64,000 bases of DNA from Flavobacterium inviolabile (GTDB lineage: Bacteria; Bacteroidota; Bacteroidia; Flavobacteriales; Flavobacteriaceae): positions 1,364,001 through 1,428,000 of the forward strand of contig NZ_CP058278.1 of NCBI RefSeq assembly GCF_013389455.1. Reading direction: 5' to 3'. Every line of letters starts with the position of its first letter. The first letter of the stretch is position 1. The position numbers and the translations under genes were made by a program. Shown here piece after piece: positions 18,485-27,918 of this stretch. The notes beneath the pieces were generated by a model. It was not told where the DNA came from, ran no database searches, and saw only the letters and a list, made by a program, of their open reading frames with translations.

Positions 18485-19111
18485 TTAGGATTCTTTTTTA
18501 GAAATCTCATCTCTGATTTTTGCCGCCTTTTCATAGTCTTCATTCTGAACGGCACTTTCCAATAAATCGTATAATTCCGAAAGACTGTACTGAGCGTAGG
18601 CTTCTCCGGTTACAGCTTCATCCTCGGTTAATCCGAAAGTTTCCGGACTGCTCAGCGGATCATCGTTTTCGTCTTTTTTTCCTTCTTCAATAGGATTCAC
18701 TTTTAAATAAATACCGGCTTTGTCCAGTATGTTTTTATAGGTGAATATAGGAGCGTTAAAACGCAATGCCAAAGCAATAGCATCGGAAGTACGGGCGTCG
18801 ATAATTTCCTCAATACGATCTCTTTCGCAGATAATGCTTGAAAAGAAAACACCGTCAACAAGCTTGTGGATAATGACCTGTTTTACCACGATGTCAAACC
18901 GGTCGGCAAAATTTTTAAACAAATCATGGGTAAGCGGTCTGGGTGGTTTGATCTCTTTCTCTAAAGCAATGGCTATGGATTGTGCTTCAAAAGCGCCTAT
19001 TACTATTGGTAATTTTCGTTCGCCATCAACTTCGTTCAAAATCAGGGCGTAAGCGCCATTTTGCGTTTGACTGTAAGAAATTCCTTTTATCGTTAATTTT
19101 ACTAAACTCAT
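18485..19111 (-). CDS. Bifunctional nuclease (BFN/DUF151) family protein with UVR motif
   Basis: 208 residues. Residues about 1-130 form the BFN domain: LPIVIGAFEAQSIAIALE, RPLTHDLFKNF and DARTSDAIALALRFNAPIF are its conserved blocks. An acidic linker leads to a C-terminal UvrB/UvrC-like helix pair (AVQNEDYEKAAKIRDEISKK). Members have been described with DNase/RNase activity; the role in Bacteroidota is not established. It ends 33 bases before thyA on the same strand. Confidence 0.85.
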   Translation of the reverse strand: MSLVKLTIKGISYSQTQNGAYALILNEVDGERKLPIVIGAFEAQSIAIALEKEIKPPRPLTHDLFKNFADRFDIVVKQVIIHKLVDGVFFSSIICERDRIEEIIDARTSDAIALALRFNAPIFTYKNILDKAGIYLKVNPIEEGKKDENDDPLSSPETFGLTEDEAVTGEAYAQYSLSELYDLLESAVQNEDYEKAAKIRDEISKKES

Positions 19112-19262
19112 TTGAGGGTTGCTACATTATTGCTTTAACGAACTGTTTAAAGTCCTTTTTTGTTTTATCTTTCTGCGGGCATATCATTTGCAACCGAAAA
19201 CGGTGCGGTTATTACCGGAAAAAGGTTTGCAAAGAAAGCCTAAAATTTTCGCTTTTAAAAAT

Positions 19263-19320
19263 AAAAAAAACGGGCTTACTAACAAAGATACTAAATCTTT
19301 AAATTAGAAAGCCCGTTTAA
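19263..19320 (-). terminator. Terminator after etfA
   Basis: On the minus strand aaacgggctt and aagcccgttt pair around a 30-base loop that itself contains the hairpin aaagat-actaa-atcttt, followed by a long T run. Lies 18 bases beyond the etfA stop codon. Confidence 0.8.
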
Positions 19321-19337
19321 TATATTTGTGTTAAAAA

Positions 19338-20306
19338 TTATGAGTTGTGTGCTTTGAACTCTTTTAATTTTTCAACTAATTTCGGTACTACTTCGAATGC
19401 ATCTCCTACGATACCGTAGTCGGCCACTTTAAAGAAAGGTGCGTCTGCATCCGGATTGATGACTACTTTTACTTTAGAAGAGTTGATTCCCGCAATGTGC
19501 TGGATCGCTCCCGAAATACCAATAGCAATATAAAGGTTGGCAGCAACCGGTTTTCCGGTTTGTCCAACGTGCTCACTGTGAGGTCTCCATCCTAAATCGG
19601 AAACTGGTTTTGAACAAGCCGTAGCGGCTCCTAAAACCGCTGCAAGATCTTCTATCATTCCCCAGTTTTCAGGACCTTTTAATCCACGACCTGCAGAAAC
19701 AACGATCTCAGCATCTGCAATCGTTACTTTTCCGGTTACTTTTTCAACGCTTTCCATTTTTACAGAGAAATCAGCATCGTTTAAGCTTGGTGTGAAATCC
19801 TCTTCCGTTAATGAAGAAGCCGATTCGATCAAACCGAATGAGTTTTTAGCCAGACCAACCACTTTTACATCGGTAGTGATTTCAGTAATGTTGAAAGCTT
19901 TGTTAGAGAAAGCATTTCTTTTTACGGTAAACGGAGCTGTGCTTTCCGGTAAAGCCACCACATTGGAAGCATACCCTGCATTCAAGCCAACGGCAACAAG
20001 AGGTGCTAAGTATAAACTGTCTGTAGTTGAGGATAACACCACTACTTTAGTACCTTCTTTCTGAGCAGCCTGTTTGATAACATCAGCATAAGCTTTTGCG
20101 TTGAAAGAAGCCAGTTTGTCGTTTGCTACTTTTAAAACTTTGTCTACTCCATATTTTGATAAAGCAGAAACATCAGCAGCATTTACTGTAACAGCTGTTA
20201 CTGTTGTTCCCATTTTTTCTGCAACTTTCTTAGCATAAGAAGCTAACTCGAAAGCTACTTTTTTAAATTTTCCTTCTGCTGATTCAGCATATATTAAAAT
20301 TGACAT
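19338..20306 (-). CDS. etfA: Electron transfer flavoprotein subunit alpha
   Basis: 322 residues. The C-terminal FAD-binding domain shows SAGRGLKGPENWGMIEDLA, SKPVSDLGWRPHSEHVGQTGK and AIGISGAIQHIAGI, ending with the VINPDADAPFFKVADYGIVGD signature. With EtfB it carries electrons from acyl-CoA dehydrogenases to the quinone pool. Follows etfB by 34 bases and ends in a terminator, forming a two-gene operon. Confidence 0.95.
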   Translation of the reverse strand: MSILIYAESAEGKFKKVAFELASYAKKVAEKMGTTVTAVTVNAADVSALSKYGVDKVLKVANDKLASFNAKAYADVIKQAAQKEGTKVVVLSSTTDSLYLAPLVAVGLNAGYASNVVALPESTAPFTVKRNAFSNKAFNITEITTDVKVVGLAKNSFGLIESASSLTEEDFTPSLNDADFSVKMESVEKVTGKVTIADAEIVVSAGRGLKGPENWGMIEDLAAVLGAATACSKPVSDLGWRPHSEHVGQTGKPVAANLYIAIGISGAIQHIAGINSSKVKVVINPDADAPFFKVADYGIVGDAFEVVPKLVEKLKEFKAHNS

Positions 20307-20340
20307 GATCTTCTTTGTTTAATGTTTAATGAATGAAAAA

Positions 20341-21087
20341 TTAGATAACTTTTGCTTCGTTATGTAAAAGGTTGATTAGTTCGTCGATGTTGTCCGGACT
20401 TACTAATTTTACTGCCGATTTAGCAGCAGGTTTTTCAAACTTAACAGCTTTTGTAGTGTTTTCTGCTCCAACCGGCTCAAGAATTGTAAGCGCTTTGGTT
20501 CTTGCAGTCATAATTCCTCTCATGTTCGGAATTCTTAAATCTTTCTCTTCAACGATACCTTTTTGTCCGCCTACTACTAACGGTAAGTTAGCGCTAAGGG
20601 TTTCTTTTCCACCGTCAATTTCTCTGACTGCTTTTACGCTGGTTCCGTTTACTTCAATACCAATACAGGAATTGATGAAGTCTGAACCAATTAAAGCAGC
20701 TAACATTCCCGGAACCATTCCGCCGTTATAGTCTAATGATTCTTTTCCGGCAATTACCAAATCATATCCTCCGTTTTTAACCACTTCGGCCAATTGTTTT
20801 GCTACGAAAAAACCATCGGTTGGTACTGCATTCACACGAATTGCTTCGTCAGCACCAATTGCTAAAGCTTTTCTTAAAGTTGCCTCTGCATCCGGTCCGC
20901 CTACGTTTACCACCGTTACATTTGCTCCTTGTTGTTCTTTAAACCAAATCGCTCTGGTTAAACCAAATTCGTCATTCGGATTTATTACGAATTGAACACC
21001 GTTAGTGTCAAATTCTGAATCGCCATTAACAAAGTTAATTTTTGAAGTAGTATCAGGCACATGACTGATGCAAACTAATATTTTCAT
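20341..21087 (-). CDS. etfB: Electron transfer flavoprotein subunit beta
   Basis: 248 residues, an adenine-nucleotide alpha-hydrolase-like fold. DEFGLTRAIWFKEQQGANVTVV, DLVIAGKESLDYNGGMVPGMLA and LRIPNMRGIMTARTKAL are the family blocks; the last is the usual C-terminal EtfB signature that contacts EtfA. The first gene of the etfBA operon; upstream lies a 276-base AT-rich gap shared with divergent pdhB. Confidence 0.95.
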   Translation of the reverse strand: MKILVCISHVPDTTSKINFVNGDSEFDTNGVQFVINPNDEFGLTRAIWFKEQQGANVTVVNVGGPDAEATLRKALAIGADEAIRVNAVPTDGFFVAKQLAEVVKNGGYDLVIAGKESLDYNGGMVPGMLAALIGSDFINSCIGIEVNGTSVKAVREIDGGKETLSANLPLVVGGQKGIVEEKDLRIPNMRGIMTARTKALTILEPVGAENTTKAVKFEKPAAKSAVKLVSPDNIDELINLLHNEAKVI

Positions 21088-21298
21088 TTTATTAAAGTTA
21101 AAGTTGATTATTTTTCGAGCAACGAAAGTAATGATTTTATTTCAATAAAAAACTATGCACGCATAATAAATGTCTTTTTTGTAATGAAAATGAGAATAAA
21201 TTCTTAATAATTTTAAAAAATAATTGAAAATAAATGCTTTTTTGCGAAATCGGGACTTTTTTATACTAACCAAAGAGAATGTTATAATTAAAAGAATG

Positions 21299-21331
21299 TT
21301 GAGGTTAAGTGATTTAAAATTTTTATTTTTG
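21299..21331 (+). promoter_or_regulatory. Promoter of pdhB
   Basis: TTG at 21299-21301, 22-base spacer, TATTTTTG at 21324-21331; full match to the Bacteroidota consensus, 33 bases before the start codon. Confidence 0.6.
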
Positions 21332-21363
21332 CGAATCAAATAAATAAGGATAAACGAAAATAC

Positions 21364-22341
21364 ATGAGAACGATACAGTTTAGAGAAGCGGTTTGCGAAG
21401 CTATGAGCGAAGAAATGCGTCGCGATGAATCGATATATTTAATGGGTGAAGAAGTAGCAGAATATAACGGAGCTTACAAAGCTTCCAAAGGTATGCTGGA
21501 TGAATTCGGTCCGAAAAGAGTTATTGATACACCGATTGCAGAACTTGGTTTTGCCGGTATTGCAGTAGGATCTGCAATGAACGGAAACAGACCGATTGTG
21601 GAGTTTATGACTTTTAACTTTTCATTGGTTGGTATTGATCAGATCATTAACAATGCAGCAAAAATGCGTCAGATGTCTGCCGGACAATTCTCAATGCCAA
21701 TTGTATTTAGAGGGCCAACAGCTTCTGCCGGACAATTAGCAGCAACACACTCTCAGGCTTTTGAGAACTGGTTTGCTAACACACCGGGATTAAAAGTAGT
21801 GGTTCCGTCAAATCCTTATGATGCAAAAGGATTATTAAAATCGGCTATCCGTGATAACGATCCGGTAATCTTCATGGAATCCGAACAGATGTATGGTGAT
21901 AAAGGAGAAGTTCCGGACGGAGAATATACCATTCCGTTAGGTGTTGCCGAAATCAAAAGAGAAGGAACAGATGTAACCATCGTTTCTTTCGGAAAAATTA
22001 TCAAAGAAGCCTATATCGCTGCCGATGAACTGGCAAAAGAAGGTATTTCCTGCGAGATAATCGATTTAAGAACAGTTCGTCCGATGGACCAGGAAGCTAT
22101 TCTGAAATCGGTTAAAAAAACAAACCGTCTGGTAGTATTGGAAGAAGCATGGCCTTTTGGAAGTGTGGCTTCAGAAATTACATACATGGTTCAGGAAAGA
22201 GCTTTTGATTATTTAGATGCACCTATCCAGAGAATCACTACTGCCGATACACCGGCACCGTATTCGCCGGTTCTTTTAAAAGAATGGTTGCCAAATGCAG
22301 GTGATGTTGTAAAAGCTGTGAAGAAAGTTACTTATAAATAA
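21364..22341 (+). CDS. pdhB: Pyruvate dehydrogenase E1 component subunit beta
   Basis: 325 residues, transketolase-like E1 beta. YLMGEEVAEYNGAYKASKGM is the thiamine diphosphate region with the conserved Glu; RGPTASAGQLAATHSQAFENWF and LEEAWPFGSVASEI are E1-beta hallmarks. It forms a heterotetramer with E1 alpha in the pyruvate dehydrogenase complex. The alpha subunit and E2 genes are not adjacent here. Branched-chain 2-oxoacid dehydrogenase beta is the alternative, but the sequence reads as the pyruvate type. Confidence 0.9.
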   Translation: MRTIQFREAVCEAMSEEMRRDESIYLMGEEVAEYNGAYKASKGMLDEFGPKRVIDTPIAELGFAGIAVGSAMNGNRPIVEFMTFNFSLVGIDQIINNAAKMRQMSAGQFSMPIVFRGPTASAGQLAATHSQAFENWFANTPGLKVVVPSNPYDAKGLLKSAIRDNDPVIFMESEQMYGDKGEVPDGEYTIPLGVAEIKREGTDVTIVSFGKIIKEAYIAADELAKEGISCEIIDLRTVRPMDQEAILKSVKKTNRLVVLEEAWPFGSVASEITYMVQERAFDYLDAPIQRITTADTPAPYSPVLLKEWLPNAGDVVKAVKKVTYK

Positions 22342-22362
22342 GAAAATATCATTTATATTTGG

Positions 22363-22399
22363 AGCTTCATCTGTGTCATGCAGATGAAGCTTTTTTTTT
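22363..22399 (+). terminator. Terminator directly in front of the DUF5686 start codon
   Basis: agcttcatctg and cagatgaagct, an 11-bp perfect stem with a 7-base loop and nine Ts. The next gene starts only 5 bases after the T run. Confidence 0.88.
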
Positions 22400-22404
22400 A
22401 GCTT

Positions 22405-24918
22405 ATGAAGAAAATTTATTACGCAACACTTTTGCTCTTTTTGTTTTCCATAGGAATTAAGGCACAGACAAAAGTTAGTGGAACGGTATACGACGAATTA
22501 AATGAACCCATGCCTTTTGCAAGTGTTTATTTCAAGGGAACCACTATAGGAGTTACAACAAACGAGAACGGTAAATTTACGCTGGCATCAGAAAACAATC
22601 AAAAAATTCTGGTAGTCTCCTTCGTAGGCTATACCAATCAGGAAGTAGTGCTGAAAAACCCGGTTACGGAAAATTTAAAAGTCAAACTAACCACCGGAGA
22701 AGAACTTCAGGAAGTGTTGATCGTTAGTAAGCCTAAAAAACACTTGTCTAAAAAAGAAAATCCTGCTTATAGAATTCTACAGGGCATCTGGGCCAATAAA
22801 AAGAAAAACGGATTGAAGCTTGCCAAATCCTACGACTATAAACGCTATTCGTCTGTTAGTCTGGGGCTGAGTAATCTGGACAGCGTGTTCCTGCGCAAAA
22901 TTGTAGGCAGCGGATACGACTCGGTAGCCGAAATTGTAAAAGAAGACAAACGCCAGGATAAATTTGTCATTCCGATCTATATGAAAGAAACAAACGAACA
23001 TATATACGGAGATACAGCATTAGACAAAGAAAGAATTGACATGGAAGGGGAGCGCAGTACCGGACTGAACCAGCGGGGATTTATCTTTGACAGGGTCAGC
23101 AATACCTTTACCACTATTGATGTTTATGCAGACGATATCCAGATCCTGAATAAAGCATTTATCAGCCCGATTTCCACCCGGGGATACGGTGTATATGAAT
23201 ACCTGTTGAAAGACAGTATCATGGAAGGAGAGAAAAAGATCTATACGATTTACTTCTTCCCGAGACAATCGGAAGACCTGGTTTTTGAAGGAAACTTTAA
23301 AGTGACCGATAAAACGTTTGCGCTGACCGAAATCTCCATGCGTACCAATAAAAACATCAACCTGAGTTTGGTGCGTAATCTTTATTTCGAAAAATATTTT
23401 GAAACATTAAACGATACCATGTACCTGCCAACGCGGGATTATTATGAAGGGGACTTCACGTTGTTTACCAAAAACGACGATGAAAAAGGATTTTATGTGA
23501 AGAAGAATTTAGTGTACAACGATTATATTCTTAACGAACCTAAGCAGCCTTCATTTTACGATGAAAAAATCATCCAGGTGAGAGGAGACCAGTTTGAGCA
23601 AAGTGATGCCTACTGGAAATCACTGAAAGCAACGGAACTCAAAACCGATGAAACCCGGAAAGTTATTGAAGACCTGAAATCCAATAAAAAGGTAAAAGGC
23701 GTAACCGATATTATTACCGTTCTGTCAACAGGCTATGTGGGCGTTTTTGATGGTATCCAGGCCGGATTTTTATGGCAGCTGATTTCCAACAACAACGTGG
23801 AAGGACTGCGTCTTCGCGCCGGTTTCAGAACCTATAAAACAGATAACGACCGGTTCCGCGCAATGGTTTACGGCGCATACGGAACAAAAGATGAAAAATT
23901 CAAATATGGTGCGGAAGCAAAATACCTGCTGAGCTTTAAACCGAGAATTGTAGTAGGAGCATCCCATCTGGACGATAACCTGCAATTGGGCGGAAGACTG
24001 ATTGAAACCGATGAATTGCTGCCGAAAAACCTGAACACCAATGTGATTATCGGGCGGGGAGAAAACTATTTCCTGTCGAGAGTAATGCGAACGTCGGTGA
24101 ATTTTGACTTTGCTTTTAGCAATAACCTGCACATTAACGTATCTACCGTTCGTCAAAGAATAAAAGCAGCCGATCCGGAACATTTTTCTATTGATTACTT
24201 GGCACCGGATACCGGACTGATCCGAAACGAACTGACCGATGTGACCAGTAATATTTCCCTGATTTACACGCCAACCCGTTATGTGTACGGTTTTGGAGTA
24301 GACCAGAAAATAGGAACAACCTTATATCCGACCATTGTTTTAAAATACATCCGCGGTAATAAAGGTGTTTTTGGAGGCGACTTCGATTATAATAAAATCC
24401 AGCTATCGCTGAACAAACCTATATTCCTGAGTAATTTCGGAATCCTGAGAACCAATTTCGAATTCGGAAAAGTATTTGACCCGGTTCCACTACCGTTGCT
24501 TAATCCTATTTCGGCCGATCAGACCTTTTCGGTAGTACCGAACTCTTTCTCGTTGCTGAACTATTATGATTTTGTAACCGATACCTATTTCACAGCTCAT
24601 TTTGAACACCACTTCAACGGATTTATCCTGAACAGGATTCCGTTGATAAAGAAACTAAAATGGAGAAGTTTACTGTTGTACCGGTTTGCATACGGAAGTA
24701 TTTCCCAGAAAAATATCGACATGAACCGTTCTTTTATTCAATATGCGGCACCGTCCAATAAAGTGTACAGCGAATATGGTTTCGGGATTGAAAATATCGG
24801 ATATGGTAATTTCAGACCTTTTAGAGTCGATTTTATCTGGAGAACAGATTTTACCAACGTAAACGGGAAAGAATCACCAGGTTTTGGCGTAAGATTCGGA
24901 TTTTTCCCTGAATTTTAA
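22405..24918 (+). CDS. DUF5686 and carboxypeptidase-regulatory-like domain protein
   Basis: 837 residues. Signal peptide (MKKIYYATLLLFLFSIGIKAQ), then a carboxypeptidase D regulatory-like domain at about 22-110 (VSGTVYDELNEPMPFASVYFKGT, NENGKFTL), then the long DUF5686 region, which ends in many barrel-like strands and a terminal FGFFPEF. Such proteins are predicted outer membrane proteins of unknown function in Bacteroidota. The gene begins right after a strong terminator with no room for a promoter between them, so its transcription is either read-through from pdhB or starts inside pdhB. Confidence 0.85.
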   Translation: MKKIYYATLLLFLFSIGIKAQTKVSGTVYDELNEPMPFASVYFKGTTIGVTTNENGKFTLASENNQKILVVSFVGYTNQEVVLKNPVTENLKVKLTTGEELQEVLIVSKPKKHLSKKENPAYRILQGIWANKKKNGLKLAKSYDYKRYSSVSLGLSNLDSVFLRKIVGSGYDSVAEIVKEDKRQDKFVIPIYMKETNEHIYGDTALDKERIDMEGERSTGLNQRGFIFDRVSNTFTTIDVYADDIQILNKAFISPISTRGYGVYEYLLKDSIMEGEKKIYTIYFFPRQSEDLVFEGNFKVTDKTFALTEISMRTNKNINLSLVRNLYFEKYFETLNDTMYLPTRDYYEGDFTLFTKNDDEKGFYVKKNLVYNDYILNEPKQPSFYDEKIIQVRGDQFEQSDAYWKSLKATELKTDETRKVIEDLKSNKKVKGVTDIITVLSTGYVGVFDGIQAGFLWQLISNNNVEGLRLRAGFRTYKTDNDRFRAMVYGAYGTKDEKFKYGAEAKYLLSFKPRIVVGASHLDDNLQLGGRLIETDELLPKNLNTNVIIGRGENYFLSRVMRTSVNFDFAFSNNLHINVSTVRQRIKAADPEHFSIDYLAPDTGLIRNELTDVTSNISLIYTPTRYVYGFGVDQKIGTTLYPTIVLKYIRGNKGVFGGDFDYNKIQLSLNKPIFLSNFGILRTNFEFGKVFDPVPLPLLNPISADQTFSVVPNSFSLLNYYDFVTDTYFTAHFEHHFNGFILNRIPLIKKLKWRSLLLYRFAYGSISQKNIDMNRSFIQYAAPSNKVYSEYGFGIENIGYGNFRPFRVDFIWRTDFTNVNGKESPGFGVRFGFFPEF

Positions 24919-24970
24919 CAAAAACATCCGGTAAAGCTTTTCAAAAGCAGACTATTATGTGTAATTAAAC

Positions 24971-25000
24971 TTGTAAAAAATCAATTTTATTTTACCTTTG
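24971..25000 (+). promoter_or_regulatory. Promoter of ppa
   Basis: TTG at 24971-24973, 19-base spacer and TACCTTTG at 24993-25000, a textbook Bacteroidota promoter. It lies 31 bases before the ATG at 25031 and rules out upstream in-frame starts. Confidence 0.75.
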
Positions 25001-25030
25001 CAGTCGCTAAATTTAGAACTAAAAGTAAAA

Positions 25031-25564
25031 ATGAGTACAGCAAATATTGAATCATTCGATGCACTTATCGAAATCCCAAGAGGAAGCAGAAATAAATACG
25101 AATACGATTTTGAACAAAAAAGAATCCGTTTTGACAGAATGTTATATTCTGCAATGTTCTACCCGGCAGATTACGGATTTATTCCGGAAACTTTAGCTTT
25201 AGACGGAGATCCTCTGGATGTTTTAGTATTGTTTACAGAGCCATCTATCCCGGGATGTTTGGTGGAAGTGAAACCAATCGCTGTTTTCAAAATGGCCGAT
25301 GACAAAGGACCGGACGAAAAGATCGTTTGTGTACCGGTTTCTGATCCGATCATGAATAAATTAAAAGATATTTCAGATATCAATGTTCATACAATCCAGG
25401 AAATAGAACATTTCTTTGCAGTATACAAAGACCTTGAAAACAAAAAAGTTGATGTACAGGGCTGGGGAGACGTTAACGAGGCAGTAGCCATGATTGACGA
25501 ATGTTCGAAACGTTTTCAGGCATTAGACCAGGCCAAAAAAGATAGCTACTCTATCAAATTATAA
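25031..25564 (+). CDS. ppa: Inorganic pyrophosphatase
   Basis: 177 residues from MSTANIESF. The frame is open further upstream, but that would place the start codon inside the -7 box, so the ATG at 25031 is chosen. EIPRGSRNKYEYD near the start and LDGDPLDVLVLF (family DGDPLDVLV, metal-binding aspartates) are diagnostic of soluble family I pyrophosphatase. It hydrolyses pyrophosphate and drives biosynthetic reactions. Monocistronic, with its own promoter and terminator. Confidence 0.95.
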   Translation: MSTANIESFDALIEIPRGSRNKYEYDFEQKRIRFDRMLYSAMFYPADYGFIPETLALDGDPLDVLVLFTEPSIPGCLVEVKPIAVFKMADDKGPDEKIVCVPVSDPIMNKLKDISDINVHTIQEIEHFFAVYKDLENKKVDVQGWGDVNEAVAMIDECSKRFQALDQAKKDSYSIKL

Positions 25565-25570
25565 TTTCAG

Positions 25571-25600
25571 AAAGCCTCATAATTTTATGAGGCTTTTTTT
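25571..25600 (+). terminator. Terminator after ppa
   Basis: aagcctcat-aatttt-atgaggctt followed by a run of seven Ts, 7 bases after the stop codon. Confidence 0.88.
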
Positions 25601-25644
25601 GTAGTTTTAAATATTCTTAACAAAAACTACAAACACAACTCAAA

Positions 25645-27918
25645 ATGTTTAAGCAATTAACATTTCTGTTTTTACTGCTGGCCAATAGTATATTCGCTCA
25701 GGAACTGCTGCCGCTGATTCCGCAGCCCAAAGAAATCAAAAAAGAAACCGGAAATTTTGAACTGAGTGCCGGAACCTTATTACTGCTCCCGGATAGCGCT
25801 TTTCAAAATGAAGCCGATTTGTTCAATCAGGCATTACAATCCGGTTACGGCTGGGAACTTCCGGTTGTTAGCAACAGTAAAAGTCCGTTAAACACCCTAA
25901 CAATCGTCAAAGACACCGATGCCGCTTCGGCTCCGGAAAGCTATTCGCTGGAAATCACAAGTGCACAGATCCGGATTAAAGCAAAAGAAAATAAAGGCGT
26001 TTTTTATGCGCTGCAAACCATATTGCAATTATTACCGGTAGCCGCAAAAGACACGATTAGCATTCCGTGTGTGACAATAAAAGACGAACCGAAATACTCC
26101 TGGAGAGGAATGCACCTGGATACCGGGCGCCATTTCTTTACAAAAGACTTCATTAAAAAATACATCGACTATCTGGCCATGTACAAGATGAATACCTTTC
26201 ACTGGCACTTAACGGAAGACCAGGGATGGCGTATTGAAATTAAAAAATACCCGAGGTTAACAGAAATCGGAGCCTGGCGGAAAGGCTCCATGGTAGGACA
26301 TTATAACGACCAGCGGTTTGATAACGAACGGTACGGCGGATTCTATACGCAGGAAGATATTAAAGAAATCGTAGCCTATGCCCAAAAACGGCATATCACC
26401 ATTGTTCCCGAAATAGAAATGCCGGGACATTCGCAGGCAGCTCTGGCAGCCTATCCGGAACTTTCCTGTACCGGAGGACCTTTTGAAGTCGCCACACAGT
26501 GGGGCGTTTTGGATGAGGTGTACTGTCCGAAAGAAACCACTTTCGAATTTCTCGAAAATGTACTTTCGGAAGTCGTGGCTTTATTTCCTTCCGAATATAT
26601 CCATATCGGTGGCGATGAGTGCCCTAAGATAAGATGGAAAAACTGTCCGCATTGTCAGGCACTGATCCAAAAAGAAAACCTCAAAGACGAACACGAACTG
26701 CAAAGCTATTTTATCCGGCGGATAGAACAATTCTTGAATACCAAAGGAAAAAAGATTATCGGCTGGGATGAAATTCTGGAAGGCGGACTGGCGCCGAATG
26801 CCGCCGTAATGAGCTGGAGAGGAACCGAAGGCGGAATCGCCGCCGCCCGGCAGAAACACTTTGCGGTAATGACTCCCGGAGCCTACTGCTATTTCGACCA
26901 TTACCAGGGAGAACCCAAAAACGAACCGGTGGCTATTGGCGGTTATACCACAGTAGAAAAAGTATATTCGTTCAATCCCACTCCGGAAGTGCTCACTCCG
27001 GAAGAAGCAAAATATATTTTAGGAGCACAGGGAAATCTCTGGACAGAATATATCAAAACTCCGGAGCAGGCAACATATATGATTATGCCCAGAATGCAGG
27101 CACTTGCCGAAGTGGTCTGGGGAACGTCGCAGCCCGGCAAATACAATAACTTCCAAAAACGCCTGCTGCAGCATTTTGCGGTATTGGACAAAAAAGGAAT
27201 CCGTTACAGTAAAGCCCTGTTTGAAATCACGTCAAAAGTAAGCCCGTCCGACAATAAAAAAGGCGTATTGTTCTGGCTCAGATCGGCACAGGATAATAAA
27301 GGCATCCATTATACGACAAACGGTACACCGCCAACAGCAAAAGCGCCGGCGTATTCAAAACCGATTCCCATTACCCGAAACACGGTTGTAAAAGCGGCCT
27401 ATTTTGAAAACGGAACACAAAAAAGCGCCGTTATCGAACAGGCTTTTTACAGGACACAATCGACCGGTAAAAAAATAACATTGGTCAGCCAGCCTCATGA
27501 AAATTACGGCATAGGCGGAGCCTTTACATTAGTAGACGGAATGAGGGGAAACATGGAAAAGTACGGCAGGGACTGGATTGGTTTCTGGGGGAAAGACCTC
27601 GAAGCGACTATTGATCTGGGCAAAAAAACGAAACTGACCAAAGTCACGCTGGATGTTTTGGCAAACGAAGGAAGCTGGATTTATTATCCTGAAAAAGTAA
27701 GGGTACTGCTTTCCGAAAACGGAAAAGACTTTAAGCAGGTGAAAGTACTTTCGGCTGCGGAAATTAGCAGTTTAAAAGGAATAATTGCCATGAATATCGG
27801 CAAACAACAGGCAAGATTTGTCAAAGTCATTGCCAGGAATGCCGGAAAAATACCCGATGGGAAAGCCGGAGCCGGAGCCGATTCATGGTTGTTTGTTGAC
27901 GAAATAATGATAGAATAA
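25645..27918 (+). CDS. Beta-N-acetylhexosaminidase, GH20
   Basis: 757 residues. Signal peptide (FLFLLLANSIFAQ), a GH20b domain (about 25-145), the GH20 catalytic barrel (about 150-500) with the Asp-Glu pair D324-E325 in HIGGDECPKIRW, then a chitobiase C-terminal-like region and an F5/8 type C-like discoidin module at about 610-757 (GRDWIGFWGKDLEATIDLG). It removes terminal beta-linked N-acetylhexosamine. First gene of a four-gene operon; the stop overlaps the next start (TAATG). In this context the likely bond is GlcNAc beta-1,4-GlcNAc of an N-glycan core. Confidence 0.92.
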   Translation: MFKQLTFLFLLLANSIFAQELLPLIPQPKEIKKETGNFELSAGTLLLLPDSAFQNEADLFNQALQSGYGWELPVVSNSKSPLNTLTIVKDTDAASAPESYSLEITSAQIRIKAKENKGVFYALQTILQLLPVAAKDTISIPCVTIKDEPKYSWRGMHLDTGRHFFTKDFIKKYIDYLAMYKMNTFHWHLTEDQGWRIEIKKYPRLTEIGAWRKGSMVGHYNDQRFDNERYGGFYTQEDIKEIVAYAQKRHITIVPEIEMPGHSQAALAAYPELSCTGGPFEVATQWGVLDEVYCPKETTFEFLENVLSEVVALFPSEYIHIGGDECPKIRWKNCPHCQALIQKENLKDEHELQSYFIRRIEQFLNTKGKKIIGWDEILEGGLAPNAAVMSWRGTEGGIAAARQKHFAVMTPGAYCYFDHYQGEPKNEPVAIGGYTTVEKVYSFNPTPEVLTPEEAKYILGAQGNLWTEYIKTPEQATYMIMPRMQALAEVVWGTSQPGKYNNFQKRLLQHFAVLDKKGIRYSKALFEITSKVSPSDNKKGVLFWLRSAQDNKGIHYTTNGTPPTAKAPAYSKPIPITRNTVVKAAYFENGTQKSAVIEQAFYRTQSTGKKITLVSQPHENYGIGGAFTLVDGMRGNMEKYGRDWIGFWGKDLEATIDLGKKTKLTKVTLDVLANEGSWIYYPEKVRVLLSENGKDFKQVKVLSAAEISSLKGIIAMNIGKQQARFVKVIARNAGKIPDGKAGAGADSWLFVDEIMIE

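Noticed and set aside
24998..25030. Longer N-terminus for inorganic pyrophosphatase
   Set aside because: The alternative start lies inside the -7 promoter element; the ATG at 25031 gives the normal family start.
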